Below are positions 63,689 through 64,000 of a stretch of 64,000 bases of DNA, piece by piece. How positions within the stretch are numbered: position 1 is the stretch's first letter; every line of letters begins with the position of its first letter. This stretch comes from Henriciella algicola. GTDB taxonomy: Bacteria > Pseudomonadota > Alphaproteobacteria > Caulobacterales > Hyphomonadaceae. The notes under the pieces are model-generated. The model did not search any database. It worked only from the letters and a program-made list of their open reading frames with translations, and had not been told where the DNA came from. The stretch covers positions 486,031 to 550,030 of the forward strand of contig NZ_QWGA01000008.1 in assembly GCF_003576245.1 (NCBI RefSeq), in the 5' to 3' direction. The position numbers and the translations under genes are program-made.

Positions 63689-64000
63689 GGCCTGCGAAGC
63701 AGGTCGAAGGGGGCTGTGGGACAAAACAAATCCGTCCCCACCCTCGCAAACCTGATCCATATTCCACGCCTCCCATCACCAGACAGGGCGGTCCGGACCG
63801 ACCGGAAGGTGTTGGTTCTCATCAAAGCTGCACGTGCTGGTACAGACCCCGGCGCGCGTAGGCTGAGGCGGGAGGGCTCATGCGCGGCAAATGCTGCCCA
63901 TGAACGGAGTGCGAAGGTGACCGGTACTGCGGGCGGGGTGTAACGTCCCTGCCATGTGGTCGGCGTCATGTGGGGTAATCAGTGCTGCGCAGGCTGTCCT

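Larger units (their letters stand above)
63157..64000. other. Gene-free repeat-rich region
   Basis: No ORF here has coding character. The stretch contains two long direct repeats, at least three further hairpins (63359-63387, 63439-63466, 63665-63688) and one inverted copy of the dispersed CCTTCGAC-type element. After 63710 I see nothing identifiable. Confidence 0.75.

Noticed and set aside
63592..63969. 125-codon minus-strand ORF and other short ORFs in the right-hand tail
   Set aside because: They run through palindromic repeats and have no domain or conserved composition.

Overview
The window is high-GC bacterial DNA, densely packed with short intergenic gaps and no rRNA or tRNA genes that I can see. 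Gene content points to an aquatic, prosthecate-type alphaproteobacterium, most likely Hyphomonadaceae or a close relative: many acyl-CoA dehydrogenases and crotonases, a NhaC antiporter, DUF1289 and retropepsin-like proteins, and an exopolysaccharide locus laid out like the Caulobacterales holdfast genes. The taxonomic call is inference from gene content.

Region 1 (1-10.2 kb, minus strand) is a polyunsaturated-fatty-acid/polyketide (Pfa-type) synthase operon read right to left. It encodes a PfaD-type enoyl reductase, a KS-AT-ACP-ACP protein, a ketoreductase, and a KS-CLF-AT protein that runs off the left edge. The ketoreductase ORF lies in the -1 frame directly after the second ACP. The last codons of the ACP ORF form a T TTT TTT heptamer, followed six bases later by a predicted two-stem structure. 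The two ORFs are therefore probably one 1,798-residue protein made by -1 frameshifting, or one gene split by a homopolymer error. Three inverted repeats precede the operon. Upstream lies a divergent PEP carboxylase.

Region 2 (13-33 kb) is housekeeping and lipid catabolism: DUF2855 protein, nitronate-monooxygenase-like flavoprotein, CaiB-type CoA transferase, ROK sugar kinase, three acyl-CoA dehydrogenases, Pcm, DusA, a TauE exporter, a retropepsin-like protease, a CobT homologue lacking the usual glutamate, a crotonase, RidA, an ABM monooxygenase, a GPH-type MFS carrier and a Do-family periplasmic protease.

Region 3 (32-49 kb) holds an S9 peptidase lipoprotein, an iron-linked divergent pair (Gly/Glu-repeat lipoprotein and PKHD hydroxylase around a Fur-like box), a TauD dioxygenase, RarA, an M19 dipeptidase, NhaC, a dienelactone hydrolase, a nucleoside hydrolase/ribokinase pair for nucleoside salvage, a GNAT enzyme, a crotonase/amidohydrolase pair, an esterase/2OG-oxygenase pair, and a small Sel1-like protein behind a structured leader.

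Region 4 (49-57.8 kb) is a holdfast-like polysaccharide locus: Wza-like exporter, Wzz-like chain-length protein, a P-loop-defective kinase-like partner, a Wzy-like polymerase, two GT2 glycosyltransferases, a polysaccharide deacetylase and a WcaJ-type initiating transferase. No flippase is present in the window.

Region 5 (57.8-64 kb) has a DUF3137 protein, a MarR regulator divergent from hppD (tyrosine catabolism) across a palindromic operator, a VOC protein, a TPR lipoprotein, and a final gene-free stretch of about 840 bases made of nested palindromic repeats.
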